This document shows, piece after piece, positions 1 through 11,284 of a DNA stretch of 64,000 nucleotides (position 1 is its first letter; the number at the start of each line of letters is the position of its first letter). The notes under the pieces were generated by a model that saw only the letters and a list, made by a program, of their open reading frames with translations, did no database searches and was not told where the DNA came from. The DNA is taken from NCBI GenBank assembly GCA_016800925.1, contig JABCPU010000045.1, positions 124,001-188,000 on the forward strand, given 5' to 3'. The DNA is from Suillus spraguei. Its lineage: Eukaryota; Basidiomycota; Agaricomycetes; Boletales; Suillaceae. The translations under genes and the position numbers were made by a program.

Positions 1-1231
1 GTGCTCATCGTGAGATGGCGGACAATAAGAATAGGTGAGTACTGTGTCTCCGTTGGAAGATCTAGCGGGGGCCGAGACATGATTTTTAGCGGGAAGATCG
101 TCGTTGAAGTTGAATAGAAAAATCATGTTCTAAGAATCTGCGAACTCGTCGCTTATGTTTACGAATAGGGCAGGCAGTGTGAGAGGGAAACTACAGCTAC
201 TGTCAGACTGACTCAGATATATTTATTCATTGTAAACTACAGGAATGTATGTGCTGTGGAGGAGTCATGATGAGTCATCGGGTGTCAACGTTCGCTTACT
301 ACAGACTGTGCAAAGTGTTATAGCCCCAAATCAAGCCGAAACGGGGCTCTCCGGAATTCAATAGTTCAATTTTCAAGGGGTTATGCTCGAATGTGTGTTC
401 GATGCCCTTTTGTCAAATAGATTACAGGGCGATGGATCCCTCCCTCGGGACCTCGGTATCGAACTGGGTTTCGCTGCCAAGGTGGTCTAGGATTTGAGCG
501 AGTTTCAAAGAAGGGTATATTCAGTGGTCATCATAATTTCCATGACTCACCTTATAATACTACTCAGTTCAAGTATCAGGCACAGATTTGACCTTCCTAG
601 TAACGAGAACGTGCCTTTAAGGGGGAACCTACGTTAGTCATCAAATTTGACTCGGAAGTTCGGACCTCTTGTGGATGACGAATCGGCAATCATGCATCCA
701 CCTCCACAACATGTGGCCGAGTGCTTCGTGGAAAACATTGAAAAATGGAATCTGTGAATCCGACAAGTACTGGAAAAAGAGAAGGGTTCTAAACATGAAC
801 GAGTACAGCATCGGAGGTAAGAAGCGTGTGAAAGCGGGGCGGCTAACCCCGATCTACGTACACAGCGGATCTGGTGGCAGGCAGCCTGTGCTACAACGAC
901 TGTGGATACACCCTTCCCTTGGTAAAACGCTACCCTTCATAAGCGCTAATATTAATAAGCTCGCGAGCAAGGTTGGCGTGCCTTCCCAAGCCATCATCCA
1001 TCCCGTGAGAGCACCCCTTCCTTTATTCTCGATCGGGCCTGTCACGGTGTCGGTCCCGGCATGTCCAGATCTTGAAATCTTTCTTAATTCAATACAGCAA
1101 AAGGCGATGAGCCTACTACCTATAAAGAGCCCTCCAATGCCTCCACAGTCATTCAAAAACAACTCCTACCACCACTTCAGCAGTGTCCTAGAACTCCTCC
1201 GAGTCAATTAACATCTTCCCTCGAACACATC
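1..1231. other. No supported gene
   Basis: Open frames on both strands between about 670 and 1210 show no domain, no codon pattern I trust and no good splice sites. On the minus strand there is one respectable intron-like signal (GTGAGT near 550, acceptor near 490) that would join two short frames, but neither recalls a known family, so I do not call it a gene. Confidence 0.4.
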
Positions 1232-1423
1232 ATGAGCACCCAATACAACACCTCCAACACTTCACAGACTGCTTACCCTTCATCCAAGTCGTACTCGAGC
1301 AATCCCAGCTCCCAGTCATCTTCGAAACCTACAGACTCGCGTGGTCAATCGCACTCGCAGTCCTCACAAGGCTCGTCCACCATCCGTGCTGGTGCTAGCG
1401 CAGTCGGACCAGTCTTCTTCTGA
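1232..1423 (+). CDS. Small Ser/Gln-rich ORF, hypothetical
   Basis: A 63-residue frame that starts with ATG after a CT-rich leader. It is dominated by Ser, Gln, Thr, Asn and Pro (many SSS and SQS runs) and ends in a short hydrophobic segment, GASAVGPVFF. No domain, signal peptide or membrane segment is visible. It could be a small disordered protein, the first exon of a longer gene whose remaining exons I cannot find, or a chance frame in a low-complexity stretch. The family is not recognised and the call is weak. Confidence 0.22.
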   Translation: MSTQYNTSNTSQTAYPSSKSYSSNPSSQSSSKPTDSRGQSHSQSSQGSSTIRAGASAVGPVFF

Positions 1424-2485
1424 AGTGGAGGCATTTTATTGCCTAAACACACTCAACGCCACACGGCGCTTACCAAAGTCACCACCCCATAACATTCGCT
1501 CTCTGAGCGCGCTCCCGTTCCTCAACAGCCCCATAAATCATAAACCACTACTCTAATTCACCACGACCTTCAGACTCCCCCACCGCATACGCTGGGATGT
1601 ATTGCCGCGTAATCAAAATTTAATATGTGCAAAGGAGGATTTGCAGGGAAGGAACAGCTGGAGGAAGATCATTCAGATTTCAACCCTGGCCAAATCTAGG
1701 CTGTATCATACGGACCATGCTTTGATTCACCACAGATCTTACTATGTATTTGGCATTTGGTTTGCTATTTGATTACAGTAGCTAGTAACGAGTAATCGCT
1801 AGAGTTAATGTGATTGAATTGTGCTCGGCGGAATTTTGCACTGCGGTGGCGCTTGTTGGTTATCCAAAGTACCATGCTGCATGTTCAATATTAGGCCTGG
1901 CGCCACTCTCGGGCGAGGATCCCGAAACTTGTTCTGATACACACGTATTTGGTAGTATCAAAGACGAGAACGAGGACGTCCAGCATGTCACCTTGTCTGA
2001 GAAATGCCCGAAGACTCCATAGCAGTGTGAAAGACTGATTGCCGATCAACAGCCAGGGATCCGAAAATCAATGGGCTGCGTCAAGTTTGGCTAAAGTGTG
2101 TACTGCGCATCCACTAAGCAGCATGCGGTGTTGATAGCCATCCTGTATTATCCACAAGGCGCTATTGTGATCGCTTCAACTTTGTATTGTGTTTCAAATC
2201 CAACTTATTCACCGGAAATGATCCTGAGCGTGTATATGAAACTACACAGCTGATTTCCCGTGCCGTGAAAAGAAAATACCATTACCGAGGAACTAACGGG
2301 TGAGACCGTTAAACATGAGAGGCTATGGCGCCCAGAGATTCTGCGGCACGGCAGAAATTCGCAAGCTAGTCCAAAGAATGGCGTGGGCAGCTCAAGGCGA
2401 TGGACCCGCTGACACCTCCACCCATCAGTGCCCAGGACAAATAACGTATATTCGACTAGTTTGTGCAAGGACCAGGCACTTGCGG
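1424..2485. other. No supported gene
   Basis: Short frames only, for example a 70-codon frame at 1810-2022 on the plus strand. No motif, intron chain or repeat was recognised. The right end is the 3' flank of the reverse-strand hydrolase gene. Confidence 0.4.
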
Positions 2486-3718
2486 TCATAGTTTGCCACG
2501 TACCCCTGTCATCAATATGCCTGTTTCCAAGCGTCCTTGGTTAAGTGCATCCCACCATTCCAGGATGCAATCTACGACTTCGTCTTGGCGCTAAGCATAT
2601 CGTCAGCAGTAGCTACGACGATACGAATCGAGATTTACATTTGTAAAATTGTGGTCAGCCTCCTCTATTAAATGCAGACTGTGCGTTCCTGGCGTTCTGG
2701 AACCAAGTGCTCGAGAGTAGATAACCGCATCATATCTGATGCAATTGGAATTTTTGCCCTGTCATCCGCTATCAGTTCGTAAACACTCACGTAGGAATCG
2801 TCTTATCGACAAGGCCATGCATGGTCAGAACATCGATTTGATCAGGAAATTTATCCCAAACGATTGCGGTATTCCACTGAGAGAACTCCTCTAGATCATG
2901 TGGATAGATCCTTTCCACAACTGCTTGTCGAGCAACTGTTATAGTTCGCTCGTAGTAACCTCTGGCGTCCCACTGCTCTTTGTAAATCTCGGCATTGTCT
3001 AGACTTTAGAATGAGGCCACCGACGGCGTCTAGACTTCCAAACACTCGAACTTACCGTAAATCCGCTAATTACGCCTATTTCAGTTATTTTGCGGCACGC
3101 AGGAGGCTATTTCTCTCACATGCATTCGATAGCGGCCAGACACATTGACCATGGCACGAGCCCGTTTCCCTCCTTCTGACGTACATAGCCAATACATCCC
3201 GACCACAGAACCACGAGAATGGCCCACCACCACATCAATCTCGTACCCATATGTATTGCGGAGGTAATAAACGACTGTCACAAGGTCCTCGACGTCTCTC
3301 GCCAATCCACCTTGCGTCCGATGGCCCCCACTTTCGTGGTTGCCACTGCTCTGTATGAATGAGGATTAACGGCAGGACGAGCGGTTGACGGACCGGAAAT
3401 CAAATCTGAATGAGTCCATTGGGAAACGTAGTGCAAGACGCTTTTGGAACAGGTAGTCTTTATGCCTGAGCGAGATAAGAACTTCAGAGGAGAGAAGAAC
3501 AGAAATAGTAAGAACGTACCCCATGGTCCCATGGAGAATCTAGAGCGTACGATGAGTCAAGTAATTTGTAAAGATCGGGATCATGATAAGCATCATACCA
3601 GGGCGATTTTTCGGCCCTGCGTAGACTCTTCGGGTGCCAGTTGTTCCAAAATCCCAACCAGCTCGCAACCATCTTGAGAATGCGGTATATGCAGCTTTGT
3701 GGACTTCCTACTGGCCAT
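2486..3718 (-). CDS. Alpha/beta hydrolase (serine hydrolase, fungal)
   Basis: Predicted cytosolic serine hydrolase; the substrate is unknown. The spliced frame starts at the ATG whose complement ends at 3718 (MASRKSTKLHIPH...). It gives KIAL|ILHGTMG|HKDYLFQKRL (oxyanion-hole HG motif), then DSFRFDFRSGNHESGG, the nucleophile elbow GHSRGS, the late motif DVLTMHGLVDKTIP with the probable acid, and the catalytic His in EEADHNFTN, ending ...GILMTGVRGKL. Short introns split it (donors GTATGATG, GTACGTTC, GTCCGTCA, GTGAGTGT, GTAAATCT), and the three junctions around HG, HKDY and HNFTN were checked in frame. The junction between the exon ending GRYRM and the one starting NAEIYKEQW (about 3000-3120) I could not resolve exactly. 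Length of about 290-300 residues suits the family. It resembles fungal proteins annotated as alpha/beta hydrolase or serine aminopeptidase S33-like. Confidence 0.85.
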
Positions 3719-4010
3719 TGTACTAGGTGTGAAGGAAAGGCGAGTACCGGCTACTTCAAAGTTCAAACCGACTTCGGTTAGAAACTATGACCAAAAAGGA
3801 AGGTAGTGTTCACCCAACGGCACTCGGATTCACAATATTACCGATGTGCTTACAGGTAAGTAAATGAGTGACAATAAGGAAATAAAAATAATGCCGTTTG
3901 GACAGAGCGCAGCGCTGGCAGTATATACCCAGGGCAAAGAGCTCGCAAACGAGTGCAACACCGGCAATACATAATGTCTGCTCAATTACATACTACCTGG
4001 CAGCTGGTAA

Positions 4011-5228
4011 TCACGGTCGACCAGGCTTTTTGCCAATGAGGGCTCCCTTCGCACTCTTTACTGGACCACCTTTTACAATCTTCGCTTTCTTCTTCTCTGC
4101 TCCTTCGGCGCTCCGTTTTTGTTTCACCTCCTTCGGCGTAACTGACTTCTGAACAATCTCATCCAGGGGTTTCTTCGTGCCCTTGCTCTTACCCTTGCTG
4201 ACAGGCACTTCCGGCACACTTTCCTCCAAATCCATGTCTGCATCGTCGGAATCAGAGTCTTCATCTGACTCACTCTCCTCAGATGCGTCTTTGGATTGGA
4301 CCATACCATCCCACCGTCCACCAGTCGCATCTCCAGCTTCGCATGTCCATATCGGTAAACTGATACTTGAATTTGTTTTGATGTGAATATTTTGAATGTT
4401 ATCCCAGTTACCCTTTATGTTGCTCACGATGGCGGGAAGAGAAATTTTGATGTTGTCGAGGATTTTTTCCGGCGCGTGCGATAGTAGCCCGATCTTAACA
4501 GACCTGACAACCAGCATTGCGTCAGGCTTGCATTCAGAAGGCAGGTAAAAACAGACGCACGTGCACGTTCCTCTGTTCTGATGCATGTAAGTTGACTCGA
4601 TAGCTCGCTCCAATTCACCCTTCAGGTCTTTGCGTGTCAAGCAGACCGGGATTGGCTGTCTGCAAGATGAATTCAGATGTGCTCACGATAACGGTAGTCT
4701 CGAGCAATCTCACTTTTTTGCATCGAACCACTTCTTTCCTAGCAATTTTGGTAGTAGAGGAATTACACGTTCATCTGCCATGAACATTCCATTCTCTTTC
4801 AGCAGCATTCGCCTGGCTTCATAGGACTTAAATTTGCCCTTGAGTTTTGTGATCCCGACGACTCTTGATATGAATTTGATTTTATGAGACTCGAGAAGGT
4901 CTTTGTACTCTCGCTGAGGATCTTTGGTGATGAGACAGACAGGCGTCACTCGTGGATCGATGAGAGGATGCTTGAGTGGACTTGGAAATGTCACAATTGT
5001 ACATTCATCGAAGAGCAGTAAAACGCACATTTTAAATGGTTTGATCTTGTGTTCGGGGTGCATCCGCTTCACTGTGACTTGTAACCACACATATTGCTCG
5101 TTAGAGGGTAAAAGCTCTTTTTCCTCTTGTTCCTTTTGTTTTTTTGAGACGTATGCGTGTAGTGCATGTACGGCCCGTGTGCACTGTTTCACGGAAATAT
5201 GGGAGTCGATTAATTCGGTTTTCGCCAT
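4011..5228 (-). CDS. Ribosomal protein L1 domain protein (Utp30/Cic1/RSL1D1-like)
   Basis: Probable nucleolar ribosome-biogenesis factor with an L1 fold. Exon 1 (about 5228-4710) begins MAKTELIDSHISVKQCTRAV and has a charged KKQKEQEEKE stretch. It continues through the L1-like beta/alpha core (PFKMCVLLLFDECTIVTFP; VCLITKDPQREYKDLL; FKSYEARRMLLKENGMFMAD; LLPKLLGKKWFDAKK). An intron (GTGAGATTG...TTGCAG) joins KK to QPIPVCLTRKDLKGELERAI, verified in frame. The C-terminal tail is acidic-serine-rich (EESESDEDSDSDDAD) and then Lys-rich (KKKAKIVKGG), as expected for nucleolar proteins. Total is about 375 residues. Its 5' end is the source of fragments found again near 11.29 and 13.3 kb. Whether it is the Utp30 or the Cic1 orthologue cannot be settled by eye. 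Confidence 0.85.
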
Positions 5229-5360
5229 GTTGTGCGCCCTTTTTGAAGTTGCATCTAACAGGTTTTCTTTAGTCCCGTAGCTTAGTCAGCAGGTAGATCT
5301 CTGTTCACTCTCTTTCTTGTAAGGAATATTGTCAATGTTCATACATGAAGCAAGTATCTA

Positions 5361-7145
5361 TTACTCCGCAAACTTCACTACTTTCTGACAGGCGTCCTTG
5401 AAAGCATTGGCGAGAATTTTGAAGTCCGAAATCTGATTTTTGTCGGTAAGAGTCAAGAAGATGTACAGATTCGAAGTTCTCACCTCGTTCCATATCTGCA
5501 CACTACACCTTGTCCACCACTTTCCATTGTGGTAGTAATGCATAGCATACACGTTCCACTCAATTAACAATGTATTCCTCAGCAGGTTGTTAATATCAAG
5601 CGAATATTTAATGTTGCCAGGGATGGGCAGTTCCACGTTGACCTGATCAAGGAACATGAAGTGGATGGACAAAAAAGCAGAAAACTGCATTAACGTACCA
5701 TGTTCAGAGTCAATTCACCGTCAGGGTCCATGACGCTAGTTCCTAGGAGACTTGCCAAATACTTTCCACCTGCGATTGCGAGATTGTGAGTGTATTCGTT
5801 GATCTTGTGCTCGCCGCCCAGCCACTGTCTGAAATTCAAGGCTGGTCGCAACTCAGAACAGTGCTTCTAATGACAATTTCGCACTAACCTGCATTCACGC
5901 TCAGGAATGGAACGCAATCTATGGTCCCCGTCCCTAGCAATCAGCAATCGACAATTGATAAGACATAAGCACTCGAAGTTATAGTTTCTCCTGGAGAACT
6001 AACATTCAAAGAGATTCACAAAACTTTGCGTGCCATTGTAATCCTCGTCATGAGGTGAGCAATAATTGCGTGGAGTGGGTATACAAGATTTGATGACATG
6101 CTGGTTTCTAGCCCATCCCATTGTATATTAATCGATATGATACTTCTGGACGGTTGGAACATACCGTTTTGGCACATAAAGGACTGCGCAACTTCTCTTT
6201 GCAAAAAGCCATTTGTGGCAAGTCTGTTCAGCTCAACCGGTCAAAAACCAATATCACGAGTCAGAATTGACGGACCAACCGATATCCAAAAATCAGGTTT
6301 AGCCTCCGACAAGTTGATATCTGCCTCCTGGCCAATCGAATGCGCAGCGTCCACCACTGACCAAACACCTGCATCCCTGCAAATGGCCACCATTTCTTTC
6401 CAAGGAAGACGCACACCAGGGTTTGACACAATAGCATCTACTACGGCGACGACCTTGCGAGTCTGCTGGAGGTCACTCTTTTCCGAAATCACTCGGCGTA
6501 TGTGTTCTCGCCAGTTTTCCAATATATCCGCATGTGTTGTAGGGAACTGAATATTGAATGTGGATATTTGTGGATATGGTGGGATATCTCCGAGATATCT
6601 AATAGCTCGGGATACGGCATTATAAGTTGTGTTCGCTATTTTAAACGGGAAAATGAGTGGGGAACTTCAATATGGTAGTCTTTGACCTACTTCTAATGAT
6701 AATATCTTCTTCATGCCACTCGAAATTGCGGAGAATCGTGCTTATGCCATGTAATGTATTAGTCACCAAAACGCACTCATCTGTATCTGCCCCTATCAGC
6801 TTGGCCAGTCGAGTACGAGCCTCGATCCAGTGGTGAATGTACTCGATGCGCAAGAATTTGTCTGGGTTACCTTCGATGCGACTGCTGAGTTTATCGCATA
6901 CAACTCTGACTGGCATGGGTAATGAACCATACGAACCTTCAATGCATCGGCCATGGATCAATGTACGATATCGATATCGCCTGGTAGAACTCACCATGGT
7001 TCAAGTTCACGTAAGATGAGTCAAACCCGAATAACTTGTGCATGGCGTGCCCAAATAAAGGCGGAGCCTGTTGGTCAAGCTCTACACTGGATATCAATGT
7101 GCTTAGGGCCGACTCAGAGGACGTCGAGGTCTTCATGTCAGACAT
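5361..7145 (-). CDS. Class V aminotransferase (PLP-dependent; isopenicillin-N-epimerase-like)
   Basis: PLP enzyme of the class V aminotransferase/cysteine desulfurase fold; the substrate is unknown. The spliced protein runs MSDMKTSTSSESAL... YVNLNHG|SYGSLPMPVR, then IGADTDECVLVTNTLHG (cofactor loop), NTTYNAVSRAIRYLGD, and VWSVVDAAHSIGQEADI (the Asp/His that contact PLP). The Schiff-base lysine sits in DFWIS|TCHKWLFAKRSCAVL just after an intron. The C-terminus is NVELPIPGNIKYSLDIN ... ISDFKILANAFKDACQKVVKFAE. I followed about nine introns of 50-65 bases and the frame holds through each, so this copy looks intact. An upstream in-frame ATG at 7166 is an alternative start. A damaged paralogue lies at 11.43-12.97 kb, so this block was duplicated. 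Confidence 0.85.
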
Positions 7146-8399
7146 GGCGTGCAGGACAGCATGCACGGTCCAATTCTAGTGCCCAGAACCCAAGGACAAT
7201 TCCAGGCAAGGAGACTTACCGTGGGAGCGCGAACGGCGATCAATTGATCGCACTCGGTCAACCAGACCGGTACACCCACCAGAACGTATGTCACCGTAAG
7301 CCAACCACGAGTCACGGAAATCTTTACGTGACAGGCCATTCAGTAGACCCACACATACGAGGATCGTGCGCTCATGCTAAGAACGCGAATGAATTGTGCA
7401 GCATACAGATTGATGCGACAGTAACAGAACAATGCAAGAGCGTGCAGAACGGTGTAACATTCGCGTACAACACGGAATCCGAGTAACATGCAGAACAGTT
7501 GGCAAACAGCATGAGTACGGGTGACATGATACCTAAGCGGTTGGGACCAAGTTGGAACCGCGAGAAGATGAAAGTAATGATATCAAGGTAAGCAGAGAAG
7601 CGATTGTCAGGCTGGAGAAGTACTGACTACATCCTGGGATCGTTGCCTTGACATGAGCACATTGCTTAGCACGACAAAAACAAAAATTTACAACAACGAT
7701 TAACTTCGAGTGAGAAGCATGTTAGGACTTCTTCCCTTGGACCGTAAGACTGGTTTAAGACGCAAAGACCTCGGCAACCGTCTTGTGTTCGGTCAGCCAT
7801 TCAATACTACGGGTTGCATGCTATCGTCGGATCCGACTCGACTTGAGGATGTTGTTGGGGCTCGTTGATATTCTTTTTTCTCGCTGGGCCGCTTAAGGCG
7901 GAATTCTTGTAAAAGCAGCGGAGCTATCATGGATTGCAATTCAGAGTAATATCCAATTTCCAAATAAGTTTAGAATGAGACGCACATAATGTAGACCGCA
8001 CGCAAGGCCAGCCTGGCTTGTATCACTGACGTCAAGTCAAGTAAAGACCCAGAGCTCTTCCCTTAGTCAGGCTAGCCTTGTGGGCAAAGGCTTTGAGCAG
8101 TGACTTGCGTGACTTCAAGACTTCAAGTGCGTGAAGAGCATCCGCGTCTGAGTAAGTGTTTGTAGTCGCACAGGAGCCGATTTTTGAGTGTGCGGAGGAA
8201 GTCCCGGCCTATTATTCTTTCCTTGCTTCCTTTACCTAAAATATATTATTAGAAACGTCTTCAGATTCACATAATAGGGCCCAAGCTAGCTACCTAAACC
8301 TTTGCGCGTGATGTAAAGTGTAGAATAAACGACTATGTGTCCATTGTAGATCGAGGGAAAGATCGTAAAGGATAACAAAACGGATAGAGTATGTCGATT
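7146..8399. other. Gene-free spacer containing duplicated sequence
   Basis: No coherent gene. Bases about 7930-8270 are closely similar to 13030-13470, the two sharing for example GTCAAGTCAAGTAAAGACCC and AGAGCTCTTCCCT. The repeat ends with a shrunken remnant of the L1-domain gene's 5' end (GGAGCCGATTTT near 8172). The minus-strand frame at 7133-7339 is hydrophobic but has no partner exons that I can support. Confidence 0.55.
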
Positions 8400-10302
8400 T
8401 TAATCATGGGTATACTCGGGAGAGGTACAACAAAAAAACAGCCAGAATCGAGTCCAGCGTCCAGCATTTGGTATCACTGCATGATGATTGGTATGTGAAG
8501 TTGTCACATGGGGAGCAGGGACAGGGGAAGGTGCAGTAGAGGACGTATAAATGGCAAGCTGTAGTTGCTGAGAGGACTGACGCTGGGCTGCGTTGTTGGA
8601 TTGCGCGACACTGCTATTGAGCGGGCGTGATGTGCTTGCAGCAGGATTCTTAGATTTGGATGGGATTATTGGCCTCCGCCTTTCTCTTGCTGATGCATTC
8701 CTCTGTGTGGCATGAGATGGAGTTCGAACATTCTAGAAGGACAAAAATGACATACACGTTTGGCCTGGCAATGCGGGACGACGACAACTGCTGAGGGATG
8801 CTCGCGCAGCTCCATATCGTCTCCGCTTGGTCTGCCGGAGAGACGATCTCGATCCCAGTGGAAAGGGCGGGGTTGGGATGGCACATCATGGGTATTAGGG
8901 TGTGTGGGACGGAATAAGGATGAAAAGCCACCACGAAGGGTGCTTGCACGCGATGCCCATGATCGAGGATGGTGGCGGTGTTGTGCAGAAACCTGAGAAC
9001 ATCACTGTCAGAAAAACTATACTGAATGAGATATTAACGACGTACGTGAGCGCGATCTGGTAGGTCATCAAAACAATCTTGGGGTACCTTGATTGGCTGA
9101 CGGACTGGACGTGGTGTGGCATCAGACTGGAATAGATAGATAATGCAATGAGATTTGATTTTGATCATGAGCCTGAGAGTGTCGCATACCGAGAGATCAA
9201 ATGGGCGGACTGGATGTCGTGTAGCATCAACCTAGAAAATGTTTGAATGCAATGAGATTTGTGATGAAAATGTCACATACGGTGACCGACTTGTCGTGCT
9301 GGTCCAACAGTTCGTCAAGACCAGCTTTTCTTACTATCGCAGAAACATCCCAAGTGTATGCATTATTGTCCCAGCAGCTAGTGGCCAGTAGCTTTCCATC
9401 TGCTGAAAACGACACAGAATTCACGGAATTTGCGTGGTGGAGGGCCGAATTGATGAGCTGGTTGTTGTCGAGGTTCCATAATCGCACTGTCTTGTCATCA
9501 GATGCGCTCGCGAGAATGCGGTTATTTGGAGATATTGCAATTCCACAGACATGGTCAGTGTGCTCATCCAACAGTGCGATTTGTTTCCAAGTTGTAGTAT
9601 TCCATGTTTTGATCGAGTGATCGAATGACCCGGATATAAGCGTTTTTCCATCTGCGGTCCAAGCCAGGCATGTCACGTAATGTGTGTGTTCGTCCGAGTC
9701 AAGAGTTGCAACAAGCTTGCCTGTTTTTACATTCCAGATTCTGATTGGGCACTTGTGCTTGTTATCTTCAGTGTCTTTCAAAAGCTCTTCGGTTCCGCCA
9801 GTTGCAAAATGGTCATGTCTGGCGAGTAGACGGCTGCGAACACGTATTTATGCCCTGTCTTGATTGGTGGGAAGATCGTCTCTTCGTTCTCTACATCCCA
9901 TTGTCTTGCGGTCCCATCGAAGGATCCACTCAAGATTTGCTGACCGTCTCGACTCCAGCAAACAGAGATCACTCCACTTGTATGTCCCATCCATTTCGCG
10001 ATGACTTTGCCTGTGTCAATGTCCCACAATTTCACTCCACCATCCGTACTCCCACTAACCACTTTCTTCCCGTCTGAAGACAACACTATTTTCCACACTT
10101 GACTGTCTCCATCCCTCCAGTCATCTCCTATCTGTTTCCCACTCTTCATATTCCATACACGCAGCGAGCTGTCAGCTGAACATGTCATTATTCGTTGTCC
10201 ACCTGGCAGGTGTATGGCACTATTGACCCATTTGCTGTGTCCCTCAAATTTCTGGCAAGGGATTATCGATTTCTCCTGCATCACAACGATGGGTAAAGAC
10301 AT
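8400..10302 (-). pseudogene. WD40 repeat protein, copy A (one frameshift)
   Basis: A seven-bladed WD40 propeller of the Agaricomycete type. Blades close with LRVWN, VKLWD, ARQWD, IRIWN, IKTWN, VRLWN and AYTWD, preceded by GH dipeptides. Start is MSLPIVVMQEK at 10302. After the propeller (DVSAIVRKAGLDELL) several short introns lead into a Pro/Arg-rich tail and the conserved end GRWTRFWLFFCCTSPEY, with stop at 8400. One lesion breaks the frame near 9810: after SPDM the other copies read ATG TTT GCA ACT GG, but here one base is missing (CAAAATGG on the plus strand against CAAACATGG in copy D). All else reads through, so this is either a very young pseudogene or a one-base sequence error. No NACHT or other N-terminal domain is present. 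Function unknown; probably a protein-interaction scaffold. Confidence 0.8.
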
Positions 10303-10509
10303 AATAAATTACTGTGTGCTGGTTGTTTCAGTTCTTATGCACAAGTCCAAAATCATCACTTACGAGGATATATTTCTTAGCAGGTCGACACCAAGACGCA
10401 GTGGATATATAGGTCAATGTGCACCGGAAGTTTGACGTGGTACGTTTTACAGGTGTTCATCAGTAAACCGGTGAAACTAAGACATGACTATATATTGCAG
10501 TTTTTTCCA

Positions 10510-11095
10510 AGGGCTGCTCAATCCATTCAGTTCGCGTTCAATTGGGAGCCGAGTTCACCGGTTTGCTGCTAAGCGTCGCCAAACTTTGTCCTAAACGGGA
10601 CTTGTACCTAAAGCCTGCGGCGCGCAGCACCAGCACTTCAAGTGTAGTGAATTATCTACAAGCAGTCTTAAATCACATCCCAAACCACACTAAACCTCGT
10701 CATTCACATTTCTAATCCTTGTCAGGCCTGACCTTTAACATTCCTGAACCGTTTACTAACCCTTTCCATAGAGTACATCATATATAATACTAGTATGTTC
10801 GTGAATATCATGTAATATAGCCATCTCTTACTCAAAAATGGAATCACGATTATATATTCCTACCTAACAAGGTTTAGATGAGGATTGGGGCGGCTGAGGG
10901 TTAGGAATAATGAGGATTGGGGGTCTTGCTGAGGTTCAGAAGACTGCTTGTAGATAATTCACTACACTTGAAGTGCGCTGCGCGCCGCAAGGTTTATGTA
11001 CAAGTCCCTTTAAGGACAAAGTTTGGCGACGCTTAGCAGCAAACCGGTGAACTTGACTCCCAATTGAACGCAAACTGAATGAATTGAGCAGCCCT
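10510..11095. mobile_element. MITE-like element with ~160-bp terminal inverted repeats
   Basis: The left arm (10510 to about 10670, starting AGGGCTGCTCAATCCATTCA) is the reverse complement, with few mismatches, of the right arm (about 10938 to 11095, ending TGAATGAATTGAGCAGCCCT). The middle is about 260 bases, AT-rich, with no frame. It sits between two blocks that are adjacent upstream of WD40 copy C (GTACGTG/TTTTACA... and TTCACAGCTTCTAGCATAGG), so it inserted into the copy A upstream region. CATCAG at 10458 and CTGATG at 11094 may mark the true ends. No clear target-site duplication was found, so the superfamily is open. Confidence 0.75.
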
Positions 11096-11284
11096 GATGA
11101 CTTGTCCTCGTGTTTGCTTCACAGCTTCTAGCATAGGCTGTGCAACTCAAGCGCCAGGACACATTCCATCAGTTCCAATCACCTTTCGTCAACCTTACAG
11201 TCGTTTGCATTAAAAAGTTCACTCCTTGATTTGGACGGGCGATATTGATCATGGGAGCCTCGCATGCATGTGGGGCGTGCGTAA

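Noticed and set aside
669..1211. 180-codon plus-strand frame
   Set aside because: Long but without domain, codon pattern or introns, in a genome where real genes are intron-rich.
6016..6204. Apparent frameshift after the lysine exon of the intact aminotransferase
   Set aside because: Choosing the acceptor CTAG|AAACC gives RNQHVIKSCIPTPRNY in frame; the duplicate copy agrees.
6241..6522. Aminotransferase seeming to end at DFWISVGPSILTRDIGF without the PLP lysine
   Set aside because: That ending is intron read-through; splicing at TCG|GTTGGT to CAG|ACTTGC restores TCHKWL with the lysine.
8400..10302. NLR-type (NACHT-WD40) immune receptor
   Set aside because: No P-loop or effector domain upstream; the gene starts directly with the first WD40 blade, and upstream sequence is non-coding in all copies.
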